A stretch of 64,000 nucleotides of DNA. It comes from Gilliamella sp. wkB112. Lineage in GTDB: Bacteria > Pseudomonadota > Gammaproteobacteria > Enterobacterales > Orbaceae. The DNA is taken from assembly GCF_001690685.1 (NCBI RefSeq), contig NZ_LZGL01000017.1, forward strand, positions 434,001 through 498,000, in the 5' to 3' direction. Made by a program: the position numbers and the translations under genes. Below are positions 19,562 through 30,188 of this stretch, piece after piece. Below the pieces are notes generated by a model. That model saw only the letters and a list, made by a program, of their open reading frames with translations, made no database searches and was not told where the DNA came from. The number at the start of each line of letters is the position of its first letter. Position 1 is the stretch's first letter.

Positions 19562-20818
19562 TTAATGCTCATACACCGGCAAGCGATGACAAATGGCTAG
19601 TACTTTTTCTTTAACTGCTTGAATTGCTTGTTCGTCATTAATATTATCTAACACATCACAAATCCAGTTGGCTAAATCTCGGGATTCAGCTTCTTTAAAA
19701 CCACGACGGGTAATCGCCGGAGATCCAAGGCGAACCCCTGAAGTCACAAACGGGCTTTGTGGATCTTTGGGTACACTGTTTTTGTTAACGGTAATATTAG
19801 CACTACTTAATGCGGCATCAGCCTCTTTGCCGGTGATGTTTTTATCCACTAAATCAATTAAAAATAGATGATTTTGTGTTTCACCAGCAACCACCTTATA
19901 ACCACGTTTTAAAATGACAGCAACCATAGCTTGGGCATTTTTGATCACTTGTTGTTGGTATTGTTTATAGGCTGGCTCCATCGCCTCTTTTAGCGCTACA
20001 GCTTTAGCAGCAATAACATGCATTAACGGACCGCCCTGTGCGCCGGGAAATACCGATGAATTTAGTTTTTTATACAGTTCCTCACTGCCACCTTTGGCTA
20101 AAATTAGCCCTCCACGTGGTCCCCCTAAAGTTTTATGAGTAGTGGTGGTAACTACATGAGCAAACGGCACCGGATTAGGATAAACACCAGCAGCGACTAA
20201 ACCGGCAACATGCGCCATATCCACAAATAAATACGCTCCCACACTATCAGCAATTTCACGCATTTTTTGCCAATCAACGATGCCAGAATAAGCAGAAAAA
20301 CCACCGATAATCATTTTAGGCTGAGACTGTTTGGCAATGGTCGCTAGTTCGGCATAATCAATATGCCCGGTAGCATCAACCCCATAAGCCACAACTTTAT
20401 ACAGTTTACCGGAAAAACTCACTGGCGAACCATGAGTTAAATGCCCACCTTCGGATAAGTTCATACCCAAGATGGTATCGCCCGGTTGTAATAAAGCGGT
20501 ATACACCGCAAAATTAGCTTGAGATCCGGAATGAGGTTGCACATTAGCATAATCCGCACCAAATAAGGTTTTAGCCCGGTCGATAGCTAATTGTTCGACA
20601 ACATCAACATATTCACAACCACCATAATAGCGTTTACCCGGATAACCTTCAGCATATTTATTGGTGAGTTGCGATCCTTGCGCTTGCATTACCCGAGGGC
20701 TGGTATAGTTTTCGGAAGCTATTAGCTCCAGATGATCTTCTTGACGTTGCTCTTCACCTTTAATGGCATCCCATAAATCTTTATCATAATCGGCAATAGT
20801 CATTGCTTTACTAAACAT
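19562..20818 (-). CDS. glyA: Serine hydroxymethyltransferase
   Basis: PLP enzyme interconverting serine plus THF with glycine plus methylene-THF, the main one-carbon source. The PLP-binding lysine is K229 in [24 protein letters not shown] and [15 protein letters not shown] are intact. Length 418 (E. coli 417); the [12 protein letters not shown] start aligns with E. coli MLKREMNIADYD. Confidence 0.98.
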   Translation of the reverse strand: MFSKAMTIADYDKDLWDAIKGEEQRQEDHLELIASENYTSPRVMQAQGSQLTNKYAEGYPGKRYYGGCEYVDVVEQLAIDRAKTLFGADYANVQPHSGSQANFAVYTALLQPGDTILGMNLSEGGHLTHGSPVSFSGKLYKVVAYGVDATGHIDYAELATIAKQSQPKMIIGGFSAYSGIVDWQKMREIADSVGAYLFVDMAHVAGLVAAGVYPNPVPFAHVVTTTTHKTLGGPRGGLILAKGGSEELYKKLNSSVFPGAQGGPLMHVIAAKAVALKEAMEPAYKQYQQQVIKNAQAMVAVILKRGYKVVAGETQNHLFLIDLVDKNITGKEADAALSSANITVNKNSVPKDPQSPFVTSGVRLGSPAITRRGFKEAESRDLANWICDVLDNINDEQAIQAVKEKVLAICHRLPVYEH

Positions 20819-21079
20819 GTTGACTCCTTATTATAAATTAGATCAGCTTGTAAGCTTATTGCAGTACTTGTTAGTATAAAAACCAAGCGTTCATCCTCAC
20901 TCAATCAGCATTTTATTGCAATCTTTTTTACTACTTATAAAAAAATCATATAAAAAAGAAGAGATTTACGAACATTTTTTATATAAATTACTATTAAAAA
21001 GTACTTGATTTATTTTTCACAAGAATAAGCATCTTGCTACATCTATTTATATTTAAAGCCAACTATATAAAATAATTAA

Positions 21080-22696
21080 TTAAGGTTTAACACAAATCGC
21101 GCTAAAGTACGTATACCAATCCGCTTGAGTTGCACCAGAAGCAATTCCACCGTCGTCTGGAGAAACAACAAGATATAACAAATGGCTATTCTGAATAGGC
21201 TCAATTTGATTGGTCCAATAAAAATCGGCTGTATAATTCGCTTCTGGATATCGATAGGTGGTAATAACGCCCCATTCATTGGTTAAGCCTCCTATCCATT
21301 TATCATTGATTTTATAGCTTAACTGCCGACGATAATAATTATAATTTCTACTAGGTATACCATCTCTAGAATATAGCAATAAATTATTAGCATTGGTAAG
21401 ATCTGAAACATTTGTCAATCGATAGTTATAACCTAAATTATTACAAAAATTTACAGCGCTAGTTCTACTGAAATAATAATAATCATCTTTATCAGATCTA
21501 ACAATATACCATCGTTGCAGCTTAAAACTATATAACAACTGATTTTTAGAGCTATCTGAATAAAGTTTAAAAACAGAAGGTTCAAAGCTTTTATCGCCTG
21601 AATATTCATTTGGTCCTTGTAATGTTACCCGCACAGTATTAGTATCTTCTGCACTTAATTTTAGTGTTACACCTACACCCGATTCTGCTTGAATAACCGT
21701 GCCATTTATATTAATAACCTCTTGAGCAGTTATACCCACAGTAGGTATTAACTTAAAGAAAAGTTTATCGGAACCTGTACTAGGGAAATTCTTTTCTGGT
21801 GAAGAAATGTCTTGAACTCTAAATCCTTTTGTTGAAGCCCAATCTGGTCCATCAACATCATATAAATCTTTGTTATTTGCGTACTCAAAATATAAAATAG
21901 GTTTAGCATAACATACATATGGCCTATCTATCTTAGTTTTAAAGTAATAAGTATGACTGCTTGCATTAAAATTTCTGATATTAGGATTACCATATTGGGT
22001 TGATAAACCGCCCTTAGTTGCACCTAAAGTTAACTTATATGGCATGTCACATCCTGTTAATAATCCATGAGGATTATCTTTGACTATTTGCGTAATATCC
22101 CGATTATCCGCTGTTTGCCATTTTACACTTAAAGTACCAGTTGCAGTCACATTAGCATCACCATCAACATCTTCCCAATAATTAAATGGGTCACCTATTA
22201 GGCTGTTTAGAGATATGTTTGGATAATTATCGTTACCATTAGTAGGTAAAGTTACTAATGTTTCAACATCATCAAATCTAGCATTAGTTGCTAACTCTAT
22301 GGGCTCGGTTATACTCGAAGTATCATTATTTACACTTACTTCATCTCCGTTTGGTAATTTAATCCCTAATAAAGGTTCTACTGTTTCTACTTTAGTTATT
22401 CCACCATCGAATGTAAGGTAGGGAGCTTCCCCTTGAATTTTATTTATTGTAGTTGCAGATAAGGCCTGAGCGTTATTAAGAAATAACCCTATACTTAACA
22501 CTAATAACAACTTATTGAATGTAAATATAATTTTAATTTTTTTAATTAATCTAGATAGTAAGGTTAACTGGTTTATGTGGTTATTATTGGTTGTAGGTAA
22601 ACTATATATGGAATCTATTAATGAGTTTCGGTATTTTTTACTAAAAAATAGTTTGTAGTAACATAGTAATTGATACTTTATATAATTTGTATTCAT
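21080..22696 (-). CDS. Lectin-like surface protein 3
   Basis: 538-residue paralogue of the genes at 5312 and 7411, more diverged. I chose the ATG at 22696 (MNTNYIKYQ), preceded by GGGAG, over the in-frame ATG seven codons earlier. A basic, tyrosine-rich N-terminal extension leads to a hydrophobic core (KLLLVLSIGLFLNN) and AQALSA, a likely signal cleavage region. It then shares PYLTFDGGITK, an acidic EDVDGD loop, TQYGNPNIRNF, and a C-terminal lectin-like domain (RWYIVRS, YRLTNVSDLTN, NEWG, FYWT, AICVKP). There is no heptamer repeat at its start, and the frame is intact. Probably constitutively readable, unlike copy 1. Confidence 0.8.
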   Translation of the reverse strand: MNTNYIKYQLLCYYKLFFSKKYRNSLIDSIYSLPTTNNNHINQLTLLSRLIKKIKIIFTFNKLLLVLSIGLFLNNAQALSATTINKIQGEAPYLTFDGGITKVETVEPLLGIKLPNGDEVSVNNDTSSITEPIELATNARFDDVETLVTLPTNGNDNYPNISLNSLIGDPFNYWEDVDGDANVTATGTLSVKWQTADNRDITQIVKDNPHGLLTGCDMPYKLTLGATKGGLSTQYGNPNIRNFNASSHTYYFKTKIDRPYVCYAKPILYFEYANNKDLYDVDGPDWASTKGFRVQDISSPEKNFPSTGSDKLFFKLIPTVGITAQEVININGTVIQAESGVGVTLKLSAEDTNTVRVTLQGPNEYSGDKSFEPSVFKLYSDSSKNQLLYSFKLQRWYIVRSDKDDYYYFSRTSAVNFCNNLGYNYRLTNVSDLTNANNLLLYSRDGIPSRNYNYYRRQLSYKINDKWIGGLTNEWGVITTYRYPEANYTADFYWTNQIEPIQNSHLLYLVVSPDDGGIASGATQADWYTYFSAICVKP

Positions 22697-22992
22697 TTTA
22701 TTACTCCCGGATTCCATATTTTATTTTAATCAACTAAATTGTTTTTAGTTTTAATGATTAAAAATCACACTCCCGAACATTATTTATTCATTTGAATACA
22801 ATTTAAAAAAAATAGAAACTATATTTTTGTAAAGATATGTAAATTTTAATGTTTATAATTAAAATTTAATATATATCAAAAAATTACTTTGCGCGAAATT
22901 CATACATTATTTATGTTAATCACTATAATTTTCAATTTTTCTAACATTAAGTATATACTGACGCTAAGTTTATAATTGAGTTACTAGTTTAT

Positions 22993-24435
22993 ATGCCTTT
23001 ATCAACACTTACTGTTATACCGTTTTTTATATTAACTATTGTTATCGCCTCATTGTTAAAACAGAAAAAATGGCAATTATTGACCATAATCTTGATGACC
23101 ATACTTATCACCATGGAGCTTACTTCCATTTATTTTAGTGGTGGTTTTATTGATTATCAGTTTTACGTTAATTTAAATGTTAACGATATTATTGAAGGTT
23201 TATTTATTTTTAAGCTGCAAGCAGTGTTAGTTATCGGGGTATTTTTTGCTTTAATATGGCTATTATCAAAATTAGCTAATCTATTAAAACATAAATGCCA
23301 CTTACTATTGCGGTTGTCATTAGCAATTTTAGCAGTAGTTTCGCTTAGTTATCATAATGGTCCTTTTAGTCGTTTATATGAGATTTATCAGGTAACCAGT
23401 GCCCCGCGCGAGCCATTTGAGAAAGCATTACAAACGCTTAACATGCAGGATTATATCAATAAAAATCAGATAATTAGTCATAAAGGCAAAAATATCGTGG
23501 TGCTATCTTTAGAGTCTTTTGAACAAGGCTTTTTCGATTTTAACGATTTAACACCTAATCTAAAACAATTACGTGACAATTATACCTTCTTTGCCAACAT
23601 GCCAATGAGTGCTGGTAGTAGTTGGACCACTGCATCGATGTATACATACATGACTGGCGTACCTTTTTTAATTGGTGGTTATGCAACTACACCTTTAATG
23701 CAAGCTAATGCTACTAAATTAGTGAATTTAGGGGATGTGCTAACCCAAGCGGGCTACCAAACCCGCTATGTGATGGCTGGCCCTGATTTTGCCGGGATTG
23801 GGCATACAGCTGAGCTGTTAGGAATGCAAGTTATTTCGGAAAAAAATTATGCAGGTCAATACCCTAAAGCCCCTTTTGGCCTATATGACAAAGATATTTT
23901 TGATATTGCCCAAAAACAAATCGCCACTATGAGCCAAAATGATAAACCTTTTGCGCTCTTTATCTCCACGGTGTCGACCCATGCACCTAATGGTTTTGAT
24001 GATGAGCGTATGCGAGCTATCATTAGTCCCAAACAAGATAATATGTCATTTGTGGCAGCATCGCTTGATTATAATTTAGGGCAGTTCATGCAAAACCTTA
24101 AACAGCAAGGGTTATTAGCTAACACGGTGTTTTACATTTTCCCAGATCACTTAATGATGGGGTCTGGTACCGCAACAATTAAACAATTATCTGCTAAAGA
24201 GCGTAAACTATACTTACTCACTAATGCCGCCACTCAGGATTTACAAAAAACACCAGATCAAACCATCTATCAAATTGACTTACCTAGGTTGATTATTAAT
24301 GGTGCCCAAATCGAAACTAATGCCAAATTTTTAACCGATTATCTAAGCGCACCAAATTTCGATAAAAAGCAGTTTATTGAACAGAATAAAGCCAATATCG
24401 CGACTTTAAATCATTCAGCAGAGGAATTTAAATAA
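22993..24435 (+). CDS. Membrane-anchored LTA-synthase/OpgB-like sulfatase-fold transferase
   Basis: Alkaline-phosphatase-superfamily protein of 480 residues: four or so N-terminal membrane helices (about 5-22, 28-48, 70-96, 103-120), then a periplasmic sulfatase-fold domain. Candidate metal and nucleophile residues are E174 (LSLESFE), T212/T213 (SSWTTASMY), H330 (STHAP) and D385-H386 (FPDH). The layout resembles E. coli OpgB phosphoglycerol transferase but lacks its long C-terminus. The likely role is transfer of a phospho-alcohol to a periplasmic glycan or LPS; the acceptor is unknown. It is 8 bp ahead of the LysE-type gene. Confidence 0.8.
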   Translation: MPLSTLTVIPFFILTIVIASLLKQKKWQLLTIILMTILITMELTSIYFSGGFIDYQFYVNLNVNDIIEGLFIFKLQAVLVIGVFFALIWLLSKLANLLKHKCHLLLRLSLAILAVVSLSYHNGPFSRLYEIYQVTSAPREPFEKALQTLNMQDYINKNQIISHKGKNIVVLSLESFEQGFFDFNDLTPNLKQLRDNYTFFANMPMSAGSSWTTASMYTYMTGVPFLIGGYATTPLMQANATKLVNLGDVLTQAGYQTRYVMAGPDFAGIGHTAELLGMQVISEKNYAGQYPKAPFGLYDKDIFDIAQKQIATMSQNDKPFALFISTVSTHAPNGFDDERMRAIISPKQDNMSFVAASLDYNLGQFMQNLKQQGLLANTVFYIFPDHLMMGSGTATIKQLSAKERKLYLLTNAATQDLQKTPDQTIYQIDLPRLIINGAQIETNAKFLTDYLSAPNFDKKQFIEQNKANIATLNHSAEEFK

Positions 24436-24443
24436 GATTAAAT

Positions 24444-25067
24444 ATGACAGTTGATACTTTAATTTTAGTCACCACAATAAGTTGCTTCGGGATGATATCT
24501 CCTGGCCCAGACTTTTTTCTGATACTTAAAAATAGTTTAAGTTATCCCCGTAAACTAGCATTAATGACTTGTTTGGGCGTAATTATAGCAATCTCGATAC
24601 ACATGAGCTATTGTGTTGCAGGGGTTGCTGTGCTGATTACCACTACACCTTGGTTATACAATGCCCTGCGTTATGCTGGTGCAGCTTATTTAATATGGTT
24701 GGGGATCAAAGCGCTGTTAGCTAAAGCATCAGCTACAACTTATGTAACTAAATCAATGCTCCAACAGAACATTTCAACTAAGACGGCATTTATACAAGGT
24801 TTGTTGTGTAATTTACTTAATCCTAAAGCCACCTTATATTTTTTAGCTATTTTTACTCAAGTATTAGATGCCAGTTCATCATTAACCGATAAACTATTAG
24901 TGGCTTTAATTATCTGGTTCGAGGCTATACTCTGGTGGCCATTGGTGGTATTTATTTTTCAAACCCAAGCTGTACAACGACGCTATTTTAAAATCCAATT
25001 TATTATTGATAAATTATTGGGGATAATTTTAATTACTCTTGGCGTCAAAGTGGCTTTAGGAATTTAA
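24444..25067 (+). CDS. LysE/RhtB-family exporter
   Basis: 207-residue inner-membrane amino-acid or metabolite exporter with about six hydrophobic segments and the family signature SPGPDFFLILKNSL near the N-terminus, followed by AAYLIWLGIKAL. It is probably co-transcribed with the upstream transferase. Substrate cannot be assigned. A 40-bp repeat starts 20 bp past the stop. Confidence 0.88.
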   Translation: MTVDTLILVTTISCFGMISPGPDFFLILKNSLSYPRKLALMTCLGVIIAISIHMSYCVAGVAVLITTTPWLYNALRYAGAAYLIWLGIKALLAKASATTYVTKSMLQQNISTKTAFIQGLLCNLLNPKATLYFLAIFTQVLDASSSLTDKLLVALIIWFEAILWWPLVVFIFQTQAVQRRYFKIQFIIDKLLGIILITLGVKVALGI

Positions 25068-25086
25068 TCACCTAAACAAATTTATT

Positions 25087-25126
25087 AACATACTTAAACG
25101 TATAGCACTCCTGAAACATCTTTACA
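25087..25126 (+). repeat. 40-bp dispersed intergenic repeat, copy 4
   Basis: ATAC...CGTATA dyad with AAACGTATAGC, then TGAAACATCTTTACA at the family spacing. It lies between the LysE-type gene and kdsD. Confidence 0.85.
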
Positions 25127-25274
25127 GGTTAACATCTAACACTTTCTTTTTTGAATATTTAACTGTTAATTGCTAAACTGTTCACTGTATAAAAGTATAT
25201 AATTACTGGCAGTTTGTTTTATAGAAGATAATCAAATTAATAATTTTACACCAAATACCATAGGCTAATTTAAA

Positions 25275-26237
25275 ATGGATAAATTATTACAATATGGTCG
25301 AGAGCTACTTGAATTAGAACTTTATGAAGCCCATAAACTACCACAGCGACTAGGTAAAGATTTTATTAAAGCTTGTCAGCTTATTTTAGCGACTAAAGGT
25401 AAAGTGGTGGTTTCAGGTATTGGCAAGTCCGGACACATTGGGAAAAAAATTGCCGCCTCCTTAGCTAGTACCGGTAGCCCGGCTTTTTTTATGCACCCAT
25501 CCGAAGCATTACATGGCGATTTGGGCATGGTAACTGAAAATGATGTAGCAATTTTAATTTCCTATTCCGGGCGCGCCAAAGAATTTAATTTTATTTTACC
25601 AATATTGGCAGCTATGAATATTCCTGTTATTGCTATTACCGGCGGTTTAGACTCTCCCCTAGCAAAATCAGCGCAGGCAGTTTTGGACATTTCCATTGAA
25701 AAAGAAGCTTGCCCAATGGGACTAGCACCAACTTCAAGTTCAACTAATACATTGCTGATGGGGGATGCACTTGCCATTGCGGTAATGCGCGCCAGAGGTT
25801 TTAAAGAGGAAGATTTTGCCCGTTCACATCCGGCTGGTAGTTTAGGAGCGAAATTACTTAATCATGTTAAAGATGTGATGCGAACTGGTGACCTAATTCC
25901 TAAAGTTCCACAAAACGCAACGGTGCTTGAGGCTATGTTAGAACTTAGCCGTACAGGTGTAGGTTTAGTTGCAATATGTAATGATAATAATAAAATTGTT
26001 GGAGTTTTCACTGATGGTGATTTGCGCCGTTTATTATTAAAAAATGGTACTTTACAAGATTGTATTATGACTGTGATGACTAGCCCTGGCTACCGAGTCC
26101 CGGAAAATTGGAAGGCGGTTGAAGCTTTAAAATTATTTAATGACCACAATATTACAGCCGCTCCGGTTGTGAATTCTGAAGGGGAATTAGTAGGAGCATT
26201 AAATATTCATGATTTGCACCAAGCAGGAATTAGCTAA
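25275..26237 (+). CDS. kdsD: Arabinose-5-phosphate isomerase KdsD
   Basis: Converts ribulose-5-phosphate to arabinose-5-phosphate, the first step to KDO for LPS. An N-terminal SIS sugar-isomerase domain (GKSGHIGKKIAASLASTG; LAPTSSSTNTLLMGDALA) is followed by two CBS repeats from about residue 200 (VFTDGDLRRLLL). 320 aa against 328 in E. coli. GutQ is the alternative, but the sequence aligns well with KdsD. It stands alone, not with lptC/lptA. Confidence 0.93.
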   Translation: MDKLLQYGRELLELELYEAHKLPQRLGKDFIKACQLILATKGKVVVSGIGKSGHIGKKIAASLASTGSPAFFMHPSEALHGDLGMVTENDVAILISYSGRAKEFNFILPILAAMNIPVIAITGGLDSPLAKSAQAVLDISIEKEACPMGLAPTSSSTNTLLMGDALAIAVMRARGFKEEDFARSHPAGSLGAKLLNHVKDVMRTGDLIPKVPQNATVLEAMLELSRTGVGLVAICNDNNKIVGVFTDGDLRRLLLKNGTLQDCIMTVMTSPGYRVPENWKAVEALKLFNDHNITAAPVVNSEGELVGALNIHDLHQAGIS

Positions 26238-26422
26238 AACTATTAATAAATACCTATTGCAAAAAGGGGCTATCTATTGAGATAATTACCGACCTAAATT
26301 TTTGTCGTTAGACGGAGATCCAAAAAGTTACACAATTAATAACAACAATGATTATATAAGTCATGGTAAGTTAATATTGTGTTGTATATTTTAACCAAAA
26401 TTTAATAGATGATGAAACTACA

Positions 26423-26944
26423 ATGGCAGAAAAGCGAAATATCTTTCTAATTGGTCCTATGGGGGCGGGGAAAAGCACTATAGGTCGACAAATTGCACAA
26501 CAGTTAGGCATGGAATTTTTTGATTCCGATCAGGAAATTGAAAAACGCACTGGTGCTGATATTGCCTGGATTTTTGATTTAGAAGGTGAAGATGGATTCC
26601 GTGCCAGAGAAGAGAAAGTCATTAACGAGTTGACGGAAAAACAAGGCGTAGTACTGGCTACTGGTGGTGGTTCCGTATTATCTAAGGAAACTCGTAATCG
26701 TTTATCAGCACGAGGGATTGTTGTCTATCTAGAAACCACAATTGAAAAACAAATGGCTCGAACCCAAAAAGATAAACGTCGACCATTATTGCAAGGTGGT
26801 AATACTCCTCGTGAACTTTATGAAGAACTCGCTGATGAGCGTGAACCACTTTATGAAGAAATTGCTGATATTACTATCAAGACAGATGAACAAAGTGCTA
26901 AAGGTGTAGCAAGTTATATTATTGAAAAAATCGAACAGATTTAA
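26423..26944 (+). CDS. aroK: Shikimate kinase I
   Basis: Phosphorylates shikimate in the aromatic amino-acid pathway. Walker [10 protein letters not shown] at 11-19, the shikimate-binding DSDQEIE and FR residues, GGGSV, and the lid RPLLQ are all present. 173 aa, same as E. coli AroK. The usual next gene, aroB, is missing and damX follows directly. Confidence 0.96.
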   Translation: MAEKRNIFLIGPMGAGKSTIGRQIAQQLGMEFFDSDQEIEKRTGADIAWIFDLEGEDGFRAREEKVINELTEKQGVVLATGGGSVLSKETRNRLSARGIVVYLETTIEKQMARTQKDKRRPLLQGGNTPRELYEELADEREPLYEEIADITIKTDEQSAKGVASYIIEKIEQI

Positions 26945-27011
26945 ACTATTTATTTTATTTAAATAGATAATAATAAAAGCAATAATCCTGTGGACAGGTT
27001 AAGGAGTAAAT

Positions 27012-27890
27012 ATGCGTGTAGATAAAGATGACCGTTATGTAACCGAACAATCTAATAAGGACTCTACGCCCTCATTGCAATTGCCAAGTTTTCTAAAAGA
27101 TTTTTCTAAGAAAAAATTAGTAATTATTGGCCTAGCAATTATTATTATTCTGTTATTGCTTAGTTTACTTTTATTTCGTTCTTCCAATAAAAAAGAACCT
27201 ACTCCTACATTATTAACTCCGGCGCAAATTAGTAGCGTTGATTCTACAGAAACGACTAATAATTCTGCAGTTGATGGTTCCGGTGGGCAAAATAATATTG
27301 TCAATAATCAACCTGACAGTGCTAATTCAGTGCCAACTAATTCACCGGAAGCCAACACTAATCAACTTAATATTCCGGAAAATCCAGAAGTTTCTAATGG
27401 TAGTATTTCTGGAAGTTCACCTTCATATAATCCAAATATATCTTCTCCGGTAACTCAAAATTCAGTTACCAGAACACCAAACAATGAAGTTGCCAGTAAT
27501 GCCACAACTCACGCAAATAATACTAATAGTACTCAACTTAATCCGCCAGTGATTAAAAGTACTTCTACCAAAAAAGATGTTAATCCTAAAGAAGAAAAAA
27601 ACAGTTCTGGTAAAAATGCTAAAATAAAAAATGGCCAATATACTATTCAAATTACTGCATCTACATCAGTTGACAAATTAAAACAATTTGTTAAAAAACA
27701 CAATGTTATCAATTATCAAATTCACGAAACGCAACGCAATAATGTAACATGGTATGTGTTAACTAAAGGGAATTATGCCTCAATGGATGAAGCCAAAAAA
27801 GCTATCAAATCTTTACCTAGTGTACTACAGAAAGATAAACCGTGGGTTAAATCGAGTGCAAGCCTTAATAAAGAAAAATTAATAAAATAA
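27012..27890 (+). CDS. damX: SPOR-domain cell-division protein DamX
   Basis: Bitopic inner-membrane protein: cytoplasmic N-terminus, one transmembrane helix at about 35-56, a long Asn/Ser/Thr-rich periplasmic linker (60-200), and a C-terminal SPOR domain (about 207-285) that binds denuded septal peptidoglycan. 292 aa is shorter than E. coli DamX (428). The aroK/dam position supports the call more than the low-complexity linker does. Confidence 0.85.
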   Translation: MRVDKDDRYVTEQSNKDSTPSLQLPSFLKDFSKKKLVIIGLAIIIILLLLSLLLFRSSNKKEPTPTLLTPAQISSVDSTETTNNSAVDGSGGQNNIVNNQPDSANSVPTNSPEANTNQLNIPENPEVSNGSISGSSPSYNPNISSPVTQNSVTRTPNNEVASNATTHANNTNSTQLNPPVIKSTSTKKDVNPKEEKNSSGKNAKIKNGQYTIQITASTSVDKLKQFVKKHNVINYQIHETQRNNVTWYVLTKGNYASMDEAKKAIKSLPSVLQKDKPWVKSSASLNKEKLIK

Positions 27891-27939
27891 AGGATATGGT
27901 TCATTTATCCTACTACCAAAAACGAAACAGGAGCATCCG

Positions 27940-28761
27940 TTGAAAAAGCAACGAGCCTTTTTAAAATGGGCTGGAGGAAAATATGAGCTTGTGGATACAA
28001 TTAAGCAGTATCTACCGGAGGGGGATCAATTAATAGAACCTTTTGTCGGTGCTGGTTCGGTATTTTTGAATACTAACTATAAAAGTTATATTCTCGCGGA
28101 CATTAATAATGATTTAATTGAATTATTTAATTTATTGAAAACCAATCCTGATCAATTTATTAATGATCTTAAATTGCTGTTCAATTCACAAAATAATAAT
28201 TCAGATGCATATTATCAACTACGTGATGTATTCAATGCTAGTCAAGATCAATATTTAAGATCACTGTTATTTGTGTATTTAAATCGACATTGTTATAACG
28301 GTTTATGCCGTTATAACAATAGCGGGCTATTTAATGTACCATTTGGGCGTTATAACACCATCTATTTCCCTGAAAAAGAGCTCTATTTTTTTGCTGAAAA
28401 AGCACAAACAGCCAAATTTATTTGTGCACCTTATCAAGATGTAATGAAAAAAGCCAAACGTAATTCCGTGATTTATTGTGACCCACCTTACCTTTCAGCC
28501 AATGAAGCAACTGGATTTACTGCCTATTACTCAAATAATTTTGGTTTTGAAGAGCATAAAAGATTATCACAATTAGCGGAAAAAATAGCTTATAAAAATG
28601 ATATTCCGGTTTTAGTGTCTAATCATTATACTGATTACACTAAAACACTTTATAATAAAGCATACTATCTTCACCGCACCGAAATACGGCGATCAATTAG
28701 TTGTGCTGGTGAAGGCCGCAAAAAAATTGATGAAATTTTAGCATTATACAAAAAACCATAA
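27940..28761 (+). CDS. dam: DNA adenine methyltransferase Dam
   Basis: Methylates GATC for mismatch repair, replication timing and gene control. The SAM motif FVGAG at 35-39 and catalytic DPPY at 181-184 match E. coli numbering. 273 aa. The start is a TTG at 27940 with AGGAG 7 bp upstream; no better ATG exists in frame. Confidence 0.96.
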   Translation: MKKQRAFLKWAGGKYELVDTIKQYLPEGDQLIEPFVGAGSVFLNTNYKSYILADINNDLIELFNLLKTNPDQFINDLKLLFNSQNNNSDAYYQLRDVFNASQDQYLRSLLFVYLNRHCYNGLCRYNNSGLFNVPFGRYNTIYFPEKELYFFAEKAQTAKFICAPYQDVMKKAKRNSVIYCDPPYLSANEATGFTAYYSNNFGFEEHKRLSQLAEKIAYKNDIPVLVSNHYTDYTKTLYNKAYYLHRTEIRRSISCAGEGRKKIDEILALYKKP

Positions 28762-28799
28762 ACTACTTTGCGTATATGCTTAATTATTAGAGGTATATT

Positions 28800-29477
28800 A
28801 TGAAAGATTTTATTATTGCTCCATCGATTTTATCAGCTGATTTTGCTCGTCTTGGTGAAGACACCCAGAAAGTACTCGATGCAGGAGCTGATGTAGTTCA
28901 TTTCGATGTCATGGATAATCATTTTGTACCCAATTTAACCATGGGTTCAATGTTTTGCAAAGCTCTACGTGATTATGGCATAAGTGCTCCTATTGACGTG
29001 CATTTGATGGTATCACCAGTTGAGGAATTAATCATATCTTTTGCTAAGGTTGGAGCGACCAATATATCAATTCACCCCGAAGCAACCATTCATCTAGATC
29101 GCTCTTTACAATTAATTAAAGATCATGGGTGTACTGCGGGAGTGGTGCTTAACCCTGCCACACCTCTTGATTATTTAGATTATATTATTGATAAAGTTGA
29201 CCTTATTTTATTAATGAGTGTTAACCCTGGTTTTGGTGGGCAATCATTTATTCCCTCAACCCTAAAAAAACTACAACAAGTTAAACAACGTATTTTAGAT
29301 TCAGGCCGTGATATTCGCTTAGAAATCGATGGTGGTGTTAAAGTCGAAAATATTGCTGAAATTGCTAAGGCTGGAGCCGATATGTTTGTTGCTGGTTCGG
29401 CCATATTTGGACAACCAAATTACAAAACAGTGATAGATGCAATGCGTAGAGAGTTAGCAGGAGTTCAGTATGCGTAA
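28800..29477 (+). CDS. rpe: Ribulose-phosphate 3-epimerase
   Basis: TIM-barrel enzyme of the pentose phosphate pathway. Visible motifs: [40 protein letters not shown] and EIDGGV, which carry the metal ligands and catalytic aspartates. 225 aa. It overlaps gph by 8 bp. Confidence 0.97.
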   Translation: MKDFIIAPSILSADFARLGEDTQKVLDAGADVVHFDVMDNHFVPNLTMGSMFCKALRDYGISAPIDVHLMVSPVEELIISFAKVGATNISIHPEATIHLDRSLQLIKDHGCTAGVVLNPATPLDYLDYIIDKVDLILLMSVNPGFGGQSFIPSTLKKLQQVKQRILDSGRDIRLEIDGGVKVENIAEIAKAGADMFVAGSAIFGQPNYKTVIDAMRRELAGVQYA

Positions 29478-30165
29478 ATTAGATGATATACAGGCTCTAG
29501 CATTTGATCTCGATGGCACTTTAGTTGATAGTGTCCCTGGATTAGCTTTAGCCATACAACTTATGCTAGCAGACCTGAAATTGCCTACCGTGACCAATGA
29601 ACAAGTCAAAAACTGGGTAGGTAATGGCCTTGATGTAATGTTAGAAAGGGTATTTACAGCAATTAAAGTTGAACAGTCACCGCAACTGTTAGTTGATGCT
29701 AAAAATCTATTTAATAAACATTATGATAAAGTTATTGACGCTGAAACTAAATTATTTCCAAATGTTAAAGAAACACTGAAAATACTTCATGAAAATCATT
29801 ACCCATTAGCATTGGTTACCAATAAACCAGCGCAATTTTTACCGACATTGTTAACCTCATTAGGTATTAAGGACTATTTTTCATTAGTACTCGGCGGTGG
29901 TGATGTTATTAAGTTAAAACCTCACCCGGCGCCTCTTTATCAAGTGTTAGCTACTTTTGGTTTGTTTAATGATCAACTTCTGTTTGTGGGTGATTCTAAA
30001 AATGATATTAGTGCAGCCAAAAACGCTAACTGCCCTACTGTCGCTTTAAGTTATGGCTATAACTATGGAATATCCATCGCTACTAGTGAACCAGATTTTT
30101 TATTTGATGATTTTAAAGATATTTTAACGATACTACCTCAGCCTAAAGCTGATGCAAAAAAATAA
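29470..30165 (+). CDS. gph: Phosphoglycolate phosphatase
   Basis: HAD-superfamily phosphatase that removes 2-phosphoglycolate produced by DNA repair. Nucleophile motif DLDGTLVDS (D13/D15), TNKP motif II, and GDSKNDI motif IV are present. 231 aa. Its start lies inside the 3' end of rpe, indicating translational coupling. Confidence 0.96.
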   Translation: MRKLDDIQALAFDLDGTLVDSVPGLALAIQLMLADLKLPTVTNEQVKNWVGNGLDVMLERVFTAIKVEQSPQLLVDAKNLFNKHYDKVIDAETKLFPNVKETLKILHENHYPLALVTNKPAQFLPTLLTSLGIKDYFSLVLGGGDVIKLKPHPAPLYQVLATFGLFNDQLLFVGDSKNDISAAKNANCPTVALSYGYNYGISIATSEPDFLFDDFKDILTILPQPKADAKK

Positions 30166-30188
30166 TTAGCATAAATTAGGAATAAATT

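Noticed and set aside
26238-26422. tRNA or small RNA between kdsD and aroK
   Set aside because: No cloverleaf, no CCA-ready acceptor stem and no terminator hairpin.
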